64,000 nt of DNA, taken from CAVONV01 sp963697355. Lineage in GTDB: Bacteria > Acidobacteriota > Vicinamibacteria > Marinacidobacterales > DATDRI01. Both the position numbers and the translations under genes were made by a program. The stretch covers positions 124,001 to 188,000 of the forward strand of contig CAVONV010000022.1 in the NCBI GenBank assembly GCA_963697355.1, given 5' to 3'. The notes below the pieces were generated by a model. The model made no database searches, was not told where the DNA came from, and was given only the letters and a program-made list of their open reading frames with translations. Of this stretch, positions 14,447-25,332 are shown in pieces (within the stretch, counting starts at the first letter, position 1; each line of letters opens with the position of its first letter).

Positions 14447-16879
14447 CTACTGAATGGGTGCTCCGGCTTGCGAAGAGGGTGCCTCCGGCGGAGGTCCGGC
14501 CGGTAGCATCTGCTTCTTCAAAGACGGAAACACAATTTGGAGCGCTTCGTCCAGGTTCGACACCGGATGGATCTTCATCTCTTTCTGGATTTCCTCGGGG
14601 AGATCTTCCTCCATGGCTCGCTCATTCAGCTTGGGAATGATGACCTCTTTGATGCCGTAGCGATGTGCCGCCAGAAGCTTCTCTTTGATGCCACCTACCG
14701 GCAGGACGTGTCCTGATAACGTGATCTCACCCGTCATCGCCACGTCATGACGAGCGGGTGTCCCCGTCAATACCGAGACCAAAACGGCGACCATGGTGAC
14801 ACCAGCCGAAGGGCCGTCCTTTGGGATCGATCCTTCGGGCACGTGCAGATGAAGGTCCAGTTCCTTGTAGAAATCACCCTCGAGCCCCAGTTGTTGACCT
14901 TGTGATCGAACCCACGTCAAAGCGGCCCGCGCAGATTCCTTCATAACGTCGCCCAATTGTCCGGTGAGGGCCAAGTCTTTCCCGCCCGTTACCTTCTGGG
15001 CCTCTACGAAAAGGATGTCACCGCCGACGGGGGTCCAAGCCAGGCCGATGGCGACACCCGGAACCTTGACCCTATCCTTGATCTCGCGCGATAGGGACGT
15101 CGGAGCGCCGAGAAATTCCTGAAGACTCTCTTCCGTTATGGTGAGGGGATCCGTGACGCCCTCTGCCCATTTCCTTGCGATCTTTCGGCAGATAGCTGCG
15201 ATGGAGCGCTCGACGTTACGAAGCCCGGCTTCTCGCGTGTAGTTCCGAATGATTCCCGACAGTGCTTCCTTGGTGAATGTAGGTGCCATCTCTTCTTTGA
15301 TGCCGTGATTCTCGAGCTGACGGGGTATTAGATGACGTTTGGCGATGGCGATCTTTTCCTCTTCGGTGTAACCGGCGAGGTGGATAACCTCCAGGCGATC
15401 TTTGAGTGCCGGAGGAATGGGATCCATGAAGTTGGCCGTTCCGATGAAAAGCACCTCTGAGAGATCGAACGACAGATCCAAGTAGTTATCTCGAAAAGAG
15501 TTGTTCTGTTCGGGGTCGAGAACCTCGAGCAAAGCCGAGCTCGGGTCGCCGCGGAAATCCGTCCCCAGCTTGTCGATCTCGTCGAGCATGAATACGGGAT
15601 TCTTGGACTCGACGCGGCACAAGCTCTGGATGATTTGTCCCGGAAGTGCGCCGATGTACGTTCGACGATGGCCGCGGATCTCCGCCTCATCTCGAATGCC
15701 ACCTAGACTGATTCGGGAGAACTTGCGCCCGAAGGCTTTAGCGATGGACTTGCCAAGGCTCGTCTTACCTACACCTGGAGGTCCCGCAAAACACAGAATC
15801 GGGCCCTTTATATCCGGTTTCATTTTGAGTACTGCCAGGTACTCCAGTATTCGGTCTTTGACCTTCTCGAGATCGTAGTGATCGGTTTCAAGAATCTCCT
15901 TGGCCTTGGGAATGTCGTAAACGTCTTCGGTCCGTTTGTTCCAGGGTACACGAACGATCCAGTCGAAGTAGCTGCGTCCGACGGTGTACTCGGCGGATGA
16001 CGGCGGTATCTTAGAAAGTCGATTGAGCTCCCTCAATGCTTCTTTTTTGGCTTCTTCCGGCATGCCGGCTTCGTCGATCTTCTGGCGAAGCTCGTCGATC
16101 TCCTTGGCGTTTTCATCGGTTTCGCCGAGCTCTTTCTGAATCGCTTTGAGTTGTTCGCGCAGGTAGTATTCCCTCTGGGTTTTTCCCACCTCGCTCTTGA
16201 CGGTGGATTCGATTTTGTTGCCGAGCTCGAGAACCTCCAGCTCGCGGAGCAATCCCTCGTGAATTTGGGCTAGTCGCTTCTTGACGCCGACGGTTTCCAG
16301 TGCTTCTTGCCGTGTCACCGTGTCCAGGCTGGGCAAGTTCTGGGCGACGAAATCAGCCAATCGACCTCCGTCGTTGATGGCGGACGCCAAAGAGCCTACC
16401 TCGTCTGAGAGATGGGTTGAGAGCTCGACCACTTTTGTAAAAACCGAATGGACGTTTCTAGTGAGTGCGTCAATCTCGATGGCGTCTTCGGCGGGCTCGA
16501 CATCAGATAGAACTTCTATGTCTGCACGAATGTAAGGCGAGACCTGAACGACATCCAACACGCGAAATCGGAAGGAGCCTTGAACGACGAGTCGGATCGA
16601 GCCGTCCGGCATGCGAACGGATTTGTGGATTTTGACACCGGTGCCGACGGAGTAGAGGTCGGAGGCACCGGGGGATTCGATGGCGGCGTCGTTTTGGGTG
16701 ACGACGCCGATGAACTCTGAGCTCTCACCGCTCTCGTTGAGAAGGCGCACGGTGCTTTCTCGCCCGACTGCGAGGGGCAGGATTGAATTCGGGAAGATAA
16801 CGGTATCCCGCAGAGGTAGAACCGGTACGGCTTTGTGGATCTTCTGCTCGGAGATACCCGTCTGTTCTTCTTTGGTCAT
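14447..16879 (-). CDS. lon: ATP-dependent protease Lon
   Basis: 810 residues, full length. It has the N-terminal substrate domain (VLPLRDTVIFPNSILPL), the coiled helical region, an AAA+ module with Walker A GPPGVGKTS (Lys372), Walker B VFMLDEIDKLG, and the C-terminal Ser-Lys protease domain with KDGPSAGVTM (Ser691) and GGIKEKLLAAHR (lysine of the dyad). Lon degrades misfolded and short-lived regulatory proteins in the cytoplasm. It is transcribed from an unusually AT-rich upstream region with a good sigma-70-type promoter. No defect is seen. Confidence 0.97.
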   Translation of the reverse strand: MTKEEQTGISEQKIHKAVPVLPLRDTVIFPNSILPLAVGRESTVRLLNESGESSEFIGVVTQNDAAIESPGASDLYSVGTGVKIHKSVRMPDGSIRLVVQGSFRFRVLDVVQVSPYIRADIEVLSDVEPAEDAIEIDALTRNVHSVFTKVVELSTHLSDEVGSLASAINDGGRLADFVAQNLPSLDTVTRQEALETVGVKKRLAQIHEGLLRELEVLELGNKIESTVKSEVGKTQREYYLREQLKAIQKELGETDENAKEIDELRQKIDEAGMPEEAKKEALRELNRLSKIPPSSAEYTVGRSYFDWIVRVPWNKRTEDVYDIPKAKEILETDHYDLEKVKDRILEYLAVLKMKPDIKGPILCFAGPPGVGKTSLGKSIAKAFGRKFSRISLGGIRDEAEIRGHRRTYIGALPGQIIQSLCRVESKNPVFMLDEIDKLGTDFRGDPSSALLEVLDPEQNNSFRDNYLDLSFDLSEVLFIGTANFMDPIPPALKDRLEVIHLAGYTEEEKIAIAKRHLIPRQLENHGIKEEMAPTFTKEALSGIIRNYTREAGLRNVERSIAAICRKIARKWAEGVTDPLTITEESLQEFLGAPTSLSREIKDRVKVPGVAIGLAWTPVGGDILFVEAQKVTGGKDLALTGQLGDVMKESARAALTWVRSQGQQLGLEGDFYKELDLHLHVPEGSIPKDGPSAGVTMVAVLVSVLTGTPARHDVAMTGEITLSGHVLPVGGIKEKLLAAHRYGIKEVIIPKLNERAMEEDLPEEIQKEMKIHPVSNLDEALQIVFPSLKKQMLPAGPPPEAPSSQAGAPIQ

Positions 16880-16986
16880 GGTTAGTTTCCTCTATCTTGC
16901 CGTCCCGGGCCACTGTGCCGGCCCGTTTGGGCTCTCTCAGTGACGTCAAGTCGTCACCTGTTCTTTATGGATCTTATCACAAATAA

Positions 16987-17014
16987 AATATATATATTTA
17001 GTCTAACTTGTCAA
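16987..17014 (-). promoter_or_regulatory. Promoter of lon with palindromic operator-like site
   Basis: Read on the minus strand, TTGACA (17014-17009) is followed after 16 bases by TATATT (16992-16987). The -35 hexamer sits inside the palindrome AACTTG-A-CAAGTT (17005-17017). The surrounding 120 bases are very AT-rich in a GC-rich genome. No CIRCE element was recognised, so the possible regulator is unknown. Confidence 0.6.
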
Positions 17015-17128
17015 GTTTTAATAGTAAATTTGTAATATCTTTATTTTGATGTACTTATGATGCATTATGATGTGGGTGCGTCGGACTAAATCTTATGAGG
17101 ATAGACTAAGTTCTGGCGAGATCTCGAC

Positions 17129-19461
17129 CTACTGTGTCCTTGGGTAACCCGAGGGCTCTGTTCCTGCAATGAAGCCCTCGAGGATCACATCTTTCCCCGA
17201 TCCGTGGGCGGGATACCCCGTGTGTTTTTCGACGGGGACGAATACGATGTTGGATGGAATAGGGAAGTCTTCCACGGGTCGCTCTGCCAGAGTTTCTTCC
17301 ATGAATGTCAACCACGCAGGCAGTGCGGCCTTGGCTCCCGTTTCCTTGTCGCCAAGGGGGATTTTCTGGTCGTGGCCGACCCAGACTCCGGCAGCGATTC
17401 GTGGGTCGAAACCGATGAACCACGCGTCGGTGTAGTCGTTTGTCGTGCCGGTCTTGCCACCCAAGGGGCGACCGAGCGAAGCGGCCCGAATAGCCGTGCC
17501 TCGTTGTACCACGCCTCTCAAGAGGCTGGTGACAATATAGGCCGTGTCGGCCCGAATGGCAGAGAGTGCTTTGGGATGGGTCTCTTCGAGCAAGATTCCC
17601 GTCCCTATCAGTGACTTTGGTGACGAGATACGGCCGCATGCGAATCCCTTGATTGGGAAAGGCCGAGTAGGCCGAAACCATTTCAAGAAGCGTAGCCTCC
17701 GCGGCACCGAGGACGATACTCAGATAGGGAGGAATAGGACCCGAAAGACCGAGCCGGCGGGCCATTTCGGCGGATCGTTCTGGACCGATTTGTTCATTGA
17801 GCTTGACGGCGGGAACATTTCTCGACCCTTCAATGGCGCGGCGAAGTGTCACCCAACCTTCGTACTTCCGGTCATAGTTGTGCGGCTCATAGAACTTTTC
17901 GACGGAGTTGGGATCTTCGTAGCGAACCGGTTGATCGAGCAAAAGCGATGTCGGGGTGAATCCTGAGGTCGATGGCCGCAGCATAGGCAAAGGGCTTGAA
18001 AGCCGAGCCCGGTTGGCGCATCGCCTGTGTCGCGCGGTTGAACTCGCTGCGCTCGAAGTCGAATCCGCCGATCATCGCCTTGATTTGACCCGAGCGAATA
18101 TCGAGACACAGAAACGAGCCTTCTACCTCCGGCTCTTGGTCGAGTTTGAGCACGAGGAGATTCTTCTCTTCGTCTATGGATTGGATTTGGAAGTCGGTGA
18201 CGTCTCCGATCTTGAGGATGTCGGCTGGATTCTTTGACCTCGTCCATTCGATGCCCGTGCCATCGAGCGTTGCCGTGTAACGACCAACGCGGACATCAAC
18301 GGTCTTGTTGCCGAGACCCGTCACGACTCCAGAGAGCACCTGACCTTCTTCAAAGGGTTCCACCCAATCATCAGCGACATAGTCTTCAATGAGCCCATCA
18401 CTGTCTCGATGGATGTTGAACTGGATGGGGCGGAAACCTTGCCTTTTGTCGAGGTCGCGCAACGCCTTGTCCAGTGCCTTTTCTGCGGATTTCTGCATGG
18501 GGATGTTGAGTGTGGTATAGACTCGAAGGCCTCCACGGTAGATACGTTGACTGCCGTACTTTTCTTGCAGGTACCGGCGGACGTCTTCCACAAAATAGGG
18601 AGCCGTCGTTCCTGCAGAGCCTCGGCGCCGCAAGTTCAAGGGTGCCTCTTTGGCACGTTGCAGATCCGCTTCCGAGATGAACCCCTCGGCCAACATGCGA
18701 TTGAGCACGTAACTCTGGCGTCGGCGAGCGGCGTCGAAATCGACATAGGGACTGTACCGGCTGGGTAAGGGAGGGAGTCCGGCTATAAGGGCAGCTTCTG
18801 CCAGGGTCAACTCCCGAGCGTGTTTGTCGAAGTAGTATTGCGCAGCTGCTTCCCAACCATAGAGTCCGTGGCCGAGGTGGATGTGGTTGGCATAGAAGTT
18901 CAGGATTTCATCTTTTGTGTAGTTCTTTTCGATTTGGAAGGCGAGAATGGCTTCTTTGACCTTGCGTTCGTAGGTGGTCGTGCGCGTGAGAAACAGACTT
19001 CGTGAAAGCTGTTGGGTTATTGTGCTACCGCCTCCCACGATTCGGCCTTGAAGCTGATTCCTGATGAAAGCGCGGGCGATGCCGAGAACATCGATGCCCG
19101 GATGACTGTAGAAGCGCTTGTCTTCGGCGGCGACGAACGCCTGCTTGACGTGGTCGGGTAGCTCGTTTAGGGAAATCACCACTCGTTTTTCAATGGCAAA
19201 TTCCGCAATGACCGTACCGTCGTCCGCGAAGATCTGGGTGATGATGCTGGGTTGGTATTTCTCGAGAGTTTCCACCAAAGGCAAATCGGTTTGGTAAGCC
19301 AAAAGCAAACCAGTCAAAGAACCGCCGGTTGCCGCTAGAGCAAACAGGAAGACAAATACTAGGTAGCGAACGAGTTGTTTGCCCCGACGAGACGCTTCTG
19401 GTGATTGCGGTGGAACAGGTTCTTCGGCGCGCTCATCCTTTTTGAGCGTTTTTTCAATCAT
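17129..19461 (-). CDS. mrcA: Class A penicillin-binding protein PBP1A (two frameshifts)
   Basis: A bifunctional peptidoglycan glycosyltransferase/transpeptidase anchored by one N-terminal helix (about residues 29-52). The glycosyltransferase domain has AAEDKRFYSHPGID and GGGSTITQQLSRSLF. The transpeptidase has SxxK in QPGSAFKPFAYAAAID, SxN in EGSRNVPAVKL and KTG in GGKTGTTNDYTDAWF. The sequence changes frame near 17930 (just after the SxxK region) and again near 17600, but all motifs are recovered across frames and the C-terminus ends at the TGA at 17129. An indel artefact is likelier than decay of an essential-type gene. Intact, it would be about 775 residues. Confidence 0.88.
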
Positions 19462-19618
19462 GAAACCATTATAGTTCAGAGAGCTCGGTCTGTGTTAAAG
19501 CGTTCCCGAGCTCGTTGGGTTGAAAGCTGGAACTCGAGAGCTCGGGAAATCAGGAATTCGGGAATCCGGATCTTCCTTCTCGTATTCTAGATTTGCTGAT
19601 TTCCTATTGGTGTTCGTA

Positions 19619-20527
19619 CTATTCCCTGCGGGTTAGGATGTCGGTCAGGGCTTCGGGAAGAAGGGGGTGTTGGAACCTGTATCCGGTTTCCTCGAGCCGG
19701 CGAGGGAGCACTTTTTGACCGTCCAGCAAAAGCGCCTGAGCCATTTCGCCGAAGATGAGCCGCAAGGCAAATCCCGGTGCAGGGGCGATAGCGGGGCGAC
19801 CCAACGCCCTTCCTAGCTCCTTGGCAAACTCAACTTGTCGTACGGGTTGGGGCGCCGTGGTGTTGACGGGGCCACGTAGTGCGTCGTGATTCAAGACGAA
19901 CCTAATGATCGCGACCACATCATCGATGTGAATCCATGACATCCATTGCTGGCCACTTCCCATCGGTCCGCCAAGCCCCAGCTTGAAAGGAAGGAGCATC
20001 TTGGCCAACGCTCCACCTTTTGTCGACAGGACCAATCCGATGCGAAGATTCACGGTTCTTGCCCCAAAACTCTCCGCCCGCGTAGCTTCGGCCTCCCAGT
20101 CTTGGCACACCTCGGGGAGAAATCCCGAACGGGGCGGTGAGGTCTCATCGATCTCGTCGTCACCCCGATCACCGTAGAAGCCGATTGCAGATGCGGCCAC
20201 AAGAATCCGAGGCGGTTGCGGTAGCTTCTTTGCCGCTTCGACGATAAGACGTGTGCCTGCCACGCGGCTCTGGCGTATCCTGTCCTTTTGTGCTCGTGTC
20301 CAGCGGTTGGAAATGGTCTCGCCGGCCAAGTGGACGATCGCGTCTGCTCCGTCGAGGACAGAGGGGTCGAGCTGCCCATTGGCGGGATCCCAAAAGGCCG
20401 TTCGGATGGGGTAGGGGGGCTTGCGAACGCGTCGAGACAGAGCGATGACTTCGATCCCATCTCGAGTCAAATGCTCGACGAGCTTCTGACCGATGAGTCC
20501 CGTGGCGCCGGTGACGGCAATCTTCAT
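19619..20527 (-). CDS. TIGR01777/YfcH-family NAD(P)-binding epimerase-like protein
   Basis: 302 residues from the ATG at 20527 (MKIAVTGATG). The Rossmann glycine motif is TGATGLIGQ. The short-chain epimerase family features AIVHLAGETISNRWT, SAIGFYGDRG and WMSWIHIDDVVAII follow, and the C-terminal DUF1731 segment ends LPRRLEETGYRFQHPLL. This is the SulA/YfcH group of SDR-like proteins, whose substrate is mostly unknown. It is complete. It stands between the divergent M1 peptidase and the PBP gene. Confidence 0.9.
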   Translation of the reverse strand: MKIAVTGATGLIGQKLVEHLTRDGIEVIALSRRVRKPPYPIRTAFWDPANGQLDPSVLDGADAIVHLAGETISNRWTRAQKDRIRQSRVAGTRLIVEAAKKLPQPPRILVAASAIGFYGDRGDDEIDETSPPRSGFLPEVCQDWEAEATRAESFGARTVNLRIGLVLSTKGGALAKMLLPFKLGLGGPMGSGQQWMSWIHIDDVVAIIRFVLNHDALRGPVNTTAPQPVRQVEFAKELGRALGRPAIAPAPGFALRLIFGEMAQALLLDGQKVLPRRLEETGYRFQHPLLPEALTDILTRRE

Positions 20528-20673
20528 GATCGTTTCCAAGTCCAAGTGAGTATATCTTTTTGGTGGCACGGCTGCATTTCCAGTTGATGGGAAGGTTTGA
20601 GTATAATCAGCGCCGCTCGAGTCCTTGTCTACCCGGGCTCTACAAGAACCGGCATAAACCCAGGAGGGCTAAC

Positions 20674-22731
20674 ATGCTGCGATTCCTTGCCCCGTTTCCG
20701 CGGGTGGTTTTCATCCTCTTCGTCGGCCTTGGCTCGGTGGCGGCGCTTTGGGCGCAGGACGAGGTCCAGGAGCCGGAATCCGCTCCGGACGCCTTGTCGC
20801 CGAGAAACGCGAACTACGAGATTGAAGTGCGTCTTGATCCCGTGAGCAAGATGCTCGAAGGACGACAGATCCTCTCTTGGCGCAACGTTCAAGAGATGCC
20901 GACAGACCAATTGTGGTTTCACCTCTATTGGAACGCTTGGCGAAACAACCGTAGTACATGGATCCGGGAGAACGAGCTCCGCGGAAGAGGGGATCGCCTC
21001 GCGAAGGTCAAAGAAGGGGATTGGAGTTTTATCAACGTGGAATCCATACGGCTCCTTCCCGGAATGGGATATCCAGAGAGCGATCTGACGTCGAACGGTC
21101 GGTTTGCTTCACCCGATGATGGAAATCCAGACGATCGCACGGTCCTGGTCCTCCAGCTCCCCACGCCCGTTGGTCCGGGTGAGACGGTTCAAGTCGAGAT
21201 GGTCTGGCAGGCGAAGATTCCTCGCACCTTTTCGCGAACGGGTTTCCGTGGAGACTACTTCTTCTTAGCCCATTGGTTTCCCAAGCTGGGTGTTCTGGAA
21301 GAGACGGGCTGGAATTGCCGCCAATTCCATGCCGGCACGGAGTTCTACTCGGACTATGGTGTCTACGATGTGCAGATGACGGTTCCCGAGGACTTCGTGG
21401 TGGGTGCAACGGGAAAGCAAGTCGAGCGCAAAGTGAATCCCGACGGTACGGCGACTCATGTCTACCATCAAGAAGACGTCCACAGTTTTACATGGACGGC
21501 GAGCCCTGACTACGTGGTCAAAGAAGCGAGGTTCGAGGAACCGGGCCTACCTCCGGTGGACATGCGGCTTCTCATCCAACCGGAGCATGAGCAACAGGCA
21601 GACAGGCATTTCGCGGCGACCAAAGCCTGCCTCCTCCACTATGGGAAGTGGTTCGGTGCTTACCCCTACGATCACGTCACGATCGTGGATCCGGCCTACG
21701 GAAGCGGCGCCGGCGGCATGGAATACCCAACGTTCTTCACTTGCGGTACGCGCCTTTACAACCCCTTTGGCGGCGGCTCTCCCGAAGGTGTCACGATCCA
21801 CGAATGCGGCCACCAGTTCTGGTTCGGTGTCGTAGGAAACAACGAGTTCGACCACGCGTGGATCGACGAGGGACTCAATAGTTTTTCGGATGCTCGTACG
21901 GCGGCAGAAGCCTATGAACCAACCAAACTCGTCCGGCGCTACCTGAGTCTGCCCGGTTCGAGGCGTGGCTTTCTCCCCGTCCTCTTCGAGGATATCGAGA
22001 GAAGCCGTATCGATTCCGATGGGCTGGATGGGTATCGCGCCGCTGCTGCATCGGATGTGCCCGATACTCCGACCTATCAGTACTTCCCGGGCACGGGTGG
22101 AGCCATTTCTTATAGTAAGACCGCAATATGGCTGCACACGTTGGAGCGGTATTTGGGGTGGGAGACGCTCCAACCGGCCATGTCGACGTTTTACGAAAGA
22201 TGGAAATTCAAACATCCTCGTCCTCAGGATTTCTTCGACATCGTGAATGAAGTGAGTGGGCAAGACCTGAGTTGGTTCTTCGACCAAGTGCACCACGACG
22301 CCGTTGTTTTCGACTACGCGGTCGAATCGGTCAAGAGTGGGCCGTCTGAGCTCAAGGGATTCACTGGTGAGATGGGGGAGTTGAAATACGTCGAGCCTGA
22401 AGGAGAGCCCACGACGTATCGAACCGAGGTCGTGGTTCGGAACAACGGCTCCGGCGTATTCCCCATGGAACTGCTGATGGTTTTCGAGGACGGCTCGGAG
22501 GTCCTCGAGCGGTGGGATGGTAGGTACCGATGGAAACTCTTCGTTCACGAAGGAGCGACCAAACTCGACTACGCGGTCATCGACCCGGAACGGATCCTTC
22601 TTCTCGATCTCAACTACACGAATAACAGCAAGCGCATCGAGCCTCTCGATCGTTTGCCGTCTCGGAAGTGGGGTTCGAAGTGGATGATTTGGCTACAAGA
22701 TCTAATCGCCACATTCGCCTTTTTCATCTGA
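20674..22731 (+). CDS. Secreted M1-family metallopeptidase
   Basis: 685 residues from the ATG at 20674, chosen for the AGGAGG at 20662-20667 and the signal peptide that follows it (FPRVVFILFVGLGSVAALWAQ). The frame extends upstream but without a ribosome site. The zinc site is H376-E377-x-x-H380 in TIHECGHQFWFG, with E399 in AWIDEGLNSF at the canonical spacing. GGMEYPTFF corresponds to the M1 GxMEN-type exopeptidase motif in a divergent form. It probably trims peptides in the periplasm or outside. A TATAAT at 20602-20607 may be its -10 box. The next gene starts 13 bases downstream. Confidence 0.92.
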   Translation: MLRFLAPFPRVVFILFVGLGSVAALWAQDEVQEPESAPDALSPRNANYEIEVRLDPVSKMLEGRQILSWRNVQEMPTDQLWFHLYWNAWRNNRSTWIRENELRGRGDRLAKVKEGDWSFINVESIRLLPGMGYPESDLTSNGRFASPDDGNPDDRTVLVLQLPTPVGPGETVQVEMVWQAKIPRTFSRTGFRGDYFFLAHWFPKLGVLEETGWNCRQFHAGTEFYSDYGVYDVQMTVPEDFVVGATGKQVERKVNPDGTATHVYHQEDVHSFTWTASPDYVVKEARFEEPGLPPVDMRLLIQPEHEQQADRHFAATKACLLHYGKWFGAYPYDHVTIVDPAYGSGAGGMEYPTFFTCGTRLYNPFGGGSPEGVTIHECGHQFWFGVVGNNEFDHAWIDEGLNSFSDARTAAEAYEPTKLVRRYLSLPGSRRGFLPVLFEDIERSRIDSDGLDGYRAAAASDVPDTPTYQYFPGTGGAISYSKTAIWLHTLERYLGWETLQPAMSTFYERWKFKHPRPQDFFDIVNEVSGQDLSWFFDQVHHDAVVFDYAVESVKSGPSELKGFTGEMGELKYVEPEGEPTTYRTEVVVRNNGSGVFPMELLMVFEDGSEVLERWDGRYRWKLFVHEGATKLDYAVIDPERILLLDLNYTNNSKRIEPLDRLPSRKWGSKWMIWLQDLIATFAFFI

Positions 22732-22744
22732 GGGAGGGAACGAA

Positions 22745-23751
22745 ATGTTGAAAGCATTGATTAAGGGATTTTGGCGGGTCATTTCGTCACCGGGACTCAT
22801 TGTTTGGCTGTGGCTGGTGAGCGTTGTCGTCGCACTTCCTTTAGCGTGGGTGATGTCGGAGTCGATTGAGTCTTCCCTCGGGGGAAGTCTGGTGAGTGAC
22901 AAACTGCGAGAAGGCTTCGACATGGAGTGGTTCGGTGAGTTCGAATCGGAGGCCAAAGGGCTGGAGACGACGTTCACGCCGACGGTGACCGGTGTCGGTG
23001 CCTTCTACAACAATCTGGAAGCCTGGCTCTCCGGAGATTTGTTCGAGATGTATCCGGGCTTAGTAGGATTGGGTGTCCTGTATGCGCTCCTTTGGGCGCT
23101 CTTCATGGGAGGAGTGCTCGAGCGTTACGCCGGCTCAGAGGGTATGTTCAACCTGAGTCGCTTTTTTGCCACCGGCGGTAAGTTCTTTTTCCGGTTCGTC
23201 CGCTTGGCGGTTCTTTCCGGTGTGCTCTACTACCTGGTGTACCGCCTCGGCGGCTGGTTGTTCGTCTGGGTGGAGGAATCCACGCTCGACGTGACGGTAG
23301 AAAAGACGGTCTTCGCACGACTTGTCCTAGCGGCCATGGTCGTAGGATTCTTGCTGACGCTCGTCAATATGGTCTTCGACTACGCCAAAATCGCAGCTTT
23401 CAAGGAAGACAGGAGAAGTATGTTGCTTGCGGCTCTCCGAGGGCTGGGTCTGGTGTTTTCGCATCCGTTGAAAACGATGGGGCTCTACTATGCTCTTGTT
23501 GCGGTATGGTGTCCTGTTGCTGGTTTTCTATTCAGCGATTGCGCCGGGGGTCCACCAATCGACGACCATGGGAGTGCTAGTGGCTTTCCTCATCGGGCAA
23601 GGCCTTTCTCGTGGCAAGGCTCATCATGCGTTTGTGGTTCTACGGAGGTCAGATGGCACTTTACGAGACCATCACAGCGATGCCGGTGGAACCGGAACCT
23701 GTTTCCGAAAACCTAAGTTCAGAGCTCCGTGGGCGAGGAGTGGCAGCGTGA
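22745..23751 (+). CDS. Multi-pass membrane protein of unknown function (frameshifted)
   Basis: Encodes about 335 residues with five to six hydrophobic helices. A large loop between helices 1 and 2 contains acidic residues, and a FDYAKIAAFKEDRRS cytoplasmic loop lies before the last helices. The frame shifts near 23510 and again near 23610. The natural end appears to be the TGA at 23749-23751, after LWFYGGQMALYETI. It resembles the DUF4013-like or glycerophosphoryl-diester-associated membrane proteins only in general plan. It is probably co-transcribed with the M1 peptidase, since it starts 13 bases after that stop. Function unknown. Confidence 0.6.
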
Positions 23752-24401
23752 GCAAAGTCTTGCCAATCGTTTACGGTCGAAATCTCAACTCGTTCCCGAG
23801 CCCGAGCCCGAAAAATGATGAAGCACGAATACTCACCATAGAGCCTCGTCCTTGTTTCGTGGTCAGTCTGAAACGAATGGTCCCTTAATTGAAGCCCATC
23901 GGGCGCGGGCAAGGGCAAGGGCAAGGGCAAGGGACTCCTTTCGTAACAGGCATGTTGTTTCCTCGGGCTTGTTCAACGGTGGCGTTGTCCTTTGACCTCC
24001 CCCTGAAGAGCATCGATCGCGGGTCTCGTTGACCCGCCACCTCCCGAGTGCATACTTTTTCGTTTTGACTGAATTTTCTTCTAAATCCGCCATATTTGGT
24101 GTGGTAGGCTTCAATGACATCAACATCTAGTGTCGTACATTTCCGGCCGGTTGCGGTGACATGCGTGTTTCACCGCGTTGGTGTGTGTAGGACGGATGAG
24201 AAAGGAAGGGTAGGACAACCAAATGGTGGAAAAGCTCCCCAACATGGAAGGTGCGGAAAAGCTCGAAGAGGAGGCAAGGCCGAGGGCGTCCGACGAGAGC
24301 CAGGCGCTTCACATTGAGCTACAGTGCGAAGCGGAACGTATTCGGGCCGCCCTCGGTATCGTCGGTGGACAGGCGATTCTAACTCTAGTCGATAAAAGAG
24401 A
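23752..24401. other. Intergenic region with no convincing gene
   Basis: About 650 bases. The GGGCAA repeat lies at 23907-23933. A 60-codon plus-strand frame at 24223-24405 (starting MVEKLPNMEGAEKLEEEA) has acidic, helical composition but no clear ribosome site or family match, so I do not call it. Nothing else was recognised. Confidence 0.4.
23907..23933. repeat. Short hexamer tandem repeat (GGGCAA)n
   Basis: Four copies of GGGCAA in the gap between the membrane protein and the DUF4097-type gene. Not part of a recognised gene. Confidence 0.8.
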
Positions 24402-25332
24402 TTAGTCCATCGAGCTCTTTCTGAGCTCCACCGAGCCATCAGAGGTTCTAATTGAGAGCTGGTGGCCTCCGCCATAAAGCGCTCCCTGGAGCCGATGATC
24501 GGAGACTTTCCCCTCCACCGTCAATGGGTGATCCGATTCAATATTCCCATCGCTAACCCGCACGTCTAAATTCACCCCAAATCCTTCGGGTAATTCCACG
24601 CGGATCGAGCCATCGGTCGTGGCCACGCTCCAGTCGGCGTTCATGACGAGTCCGAACGGACCCGGATCGCAATATTGCCGTCCGTCGACTGGCCCGAAGC
24701 CCTCCGAGGATGCCTTCGAACTCCAGGTCACCGTCGACAGTCCTTGCCTCCACCGTGCCGGCCACTCCTCGAAGCTCAGCATCGCCATCCACCGAGCCAG
24801 CGTCGATTTCTCCCGAACAATCCGTAACGGCAAGGTCACCGTCGACGGTTTTCAATTGGAGCTTCCCTTCTATTCCTGAGACTGCGAGGTTGCCGTCGAC
24901 GCTCTTGACGTCTGCGTTGCTGCGCTTAGGGGCGCTAATCTCAATGTGGACATAGACTTGAGGCCCTATACCCCAAGAGAAATTCTTAGGATACTTGGTC
25001 TCGACTTCGATTCGGTTGTCCACTTGCTCGATGCGCACCGTGACCTTCTGTGCCACGCTCTCGGCTTCCGCTTGGCTGTCGGCGCGCTTGACCTCCTTGA
25101 TGGCACGGACAATGACTTCGTTGCCGGCATGTGCCGTCAATTGTGTTCGACCATCGACATTTCGAACGAAGATTTCCGGCACTCCAGCGGTTGTAAAGGT
25201 CTTCTCGATGGTCTCCACCTCCTGCACCGCGGCTCCTGCAAAAGGGGCACCCAACAAGAGGAATATGGCGAGCCAGGTCATTGCGGATGTTGCCCTGAGC
25301 TCTCGGTTACCGATGATCGAGTACGAATCCAT
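24402..25332 (-). CDS. DUF4097-type secreted beta-helix/adhesin-like protein (frameshifted)
   Basis: The signal peptide spans about residues 17-35 (MTWLAIFLLLGAPFAGAA). It is followed by an N-terminal segment with VRNVDGRTQLTAH, and then a ladder of short repeats around VDGD/VDGN (VKSVDGNLAV, LKTVDGDLAV, AGSVDGDAEL, ARTVDGDLEF). The VDG ladder is the signature of DUF4097 (putative adhesin) proteins, which fold as a right-handed beta structure. The frame shifts near 24685 and near 24655. The last part, DWSVATTDGSIRVELPEGFG to SDGSVELRK, continues the same repeat. The start is supported by AAGGAGG just upstream. Its role, possibly envelope-associated, is unknown. Confidence 0.75.

Noticed and set aside
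24223..24405. 60-codon acidic frame MVEKLPNMEGAEKLEEEA...
   Set aside because: No clear ribosome site or homology, and its end overlaps the convergent DUF4097-type gene. Evidence too weak to call.
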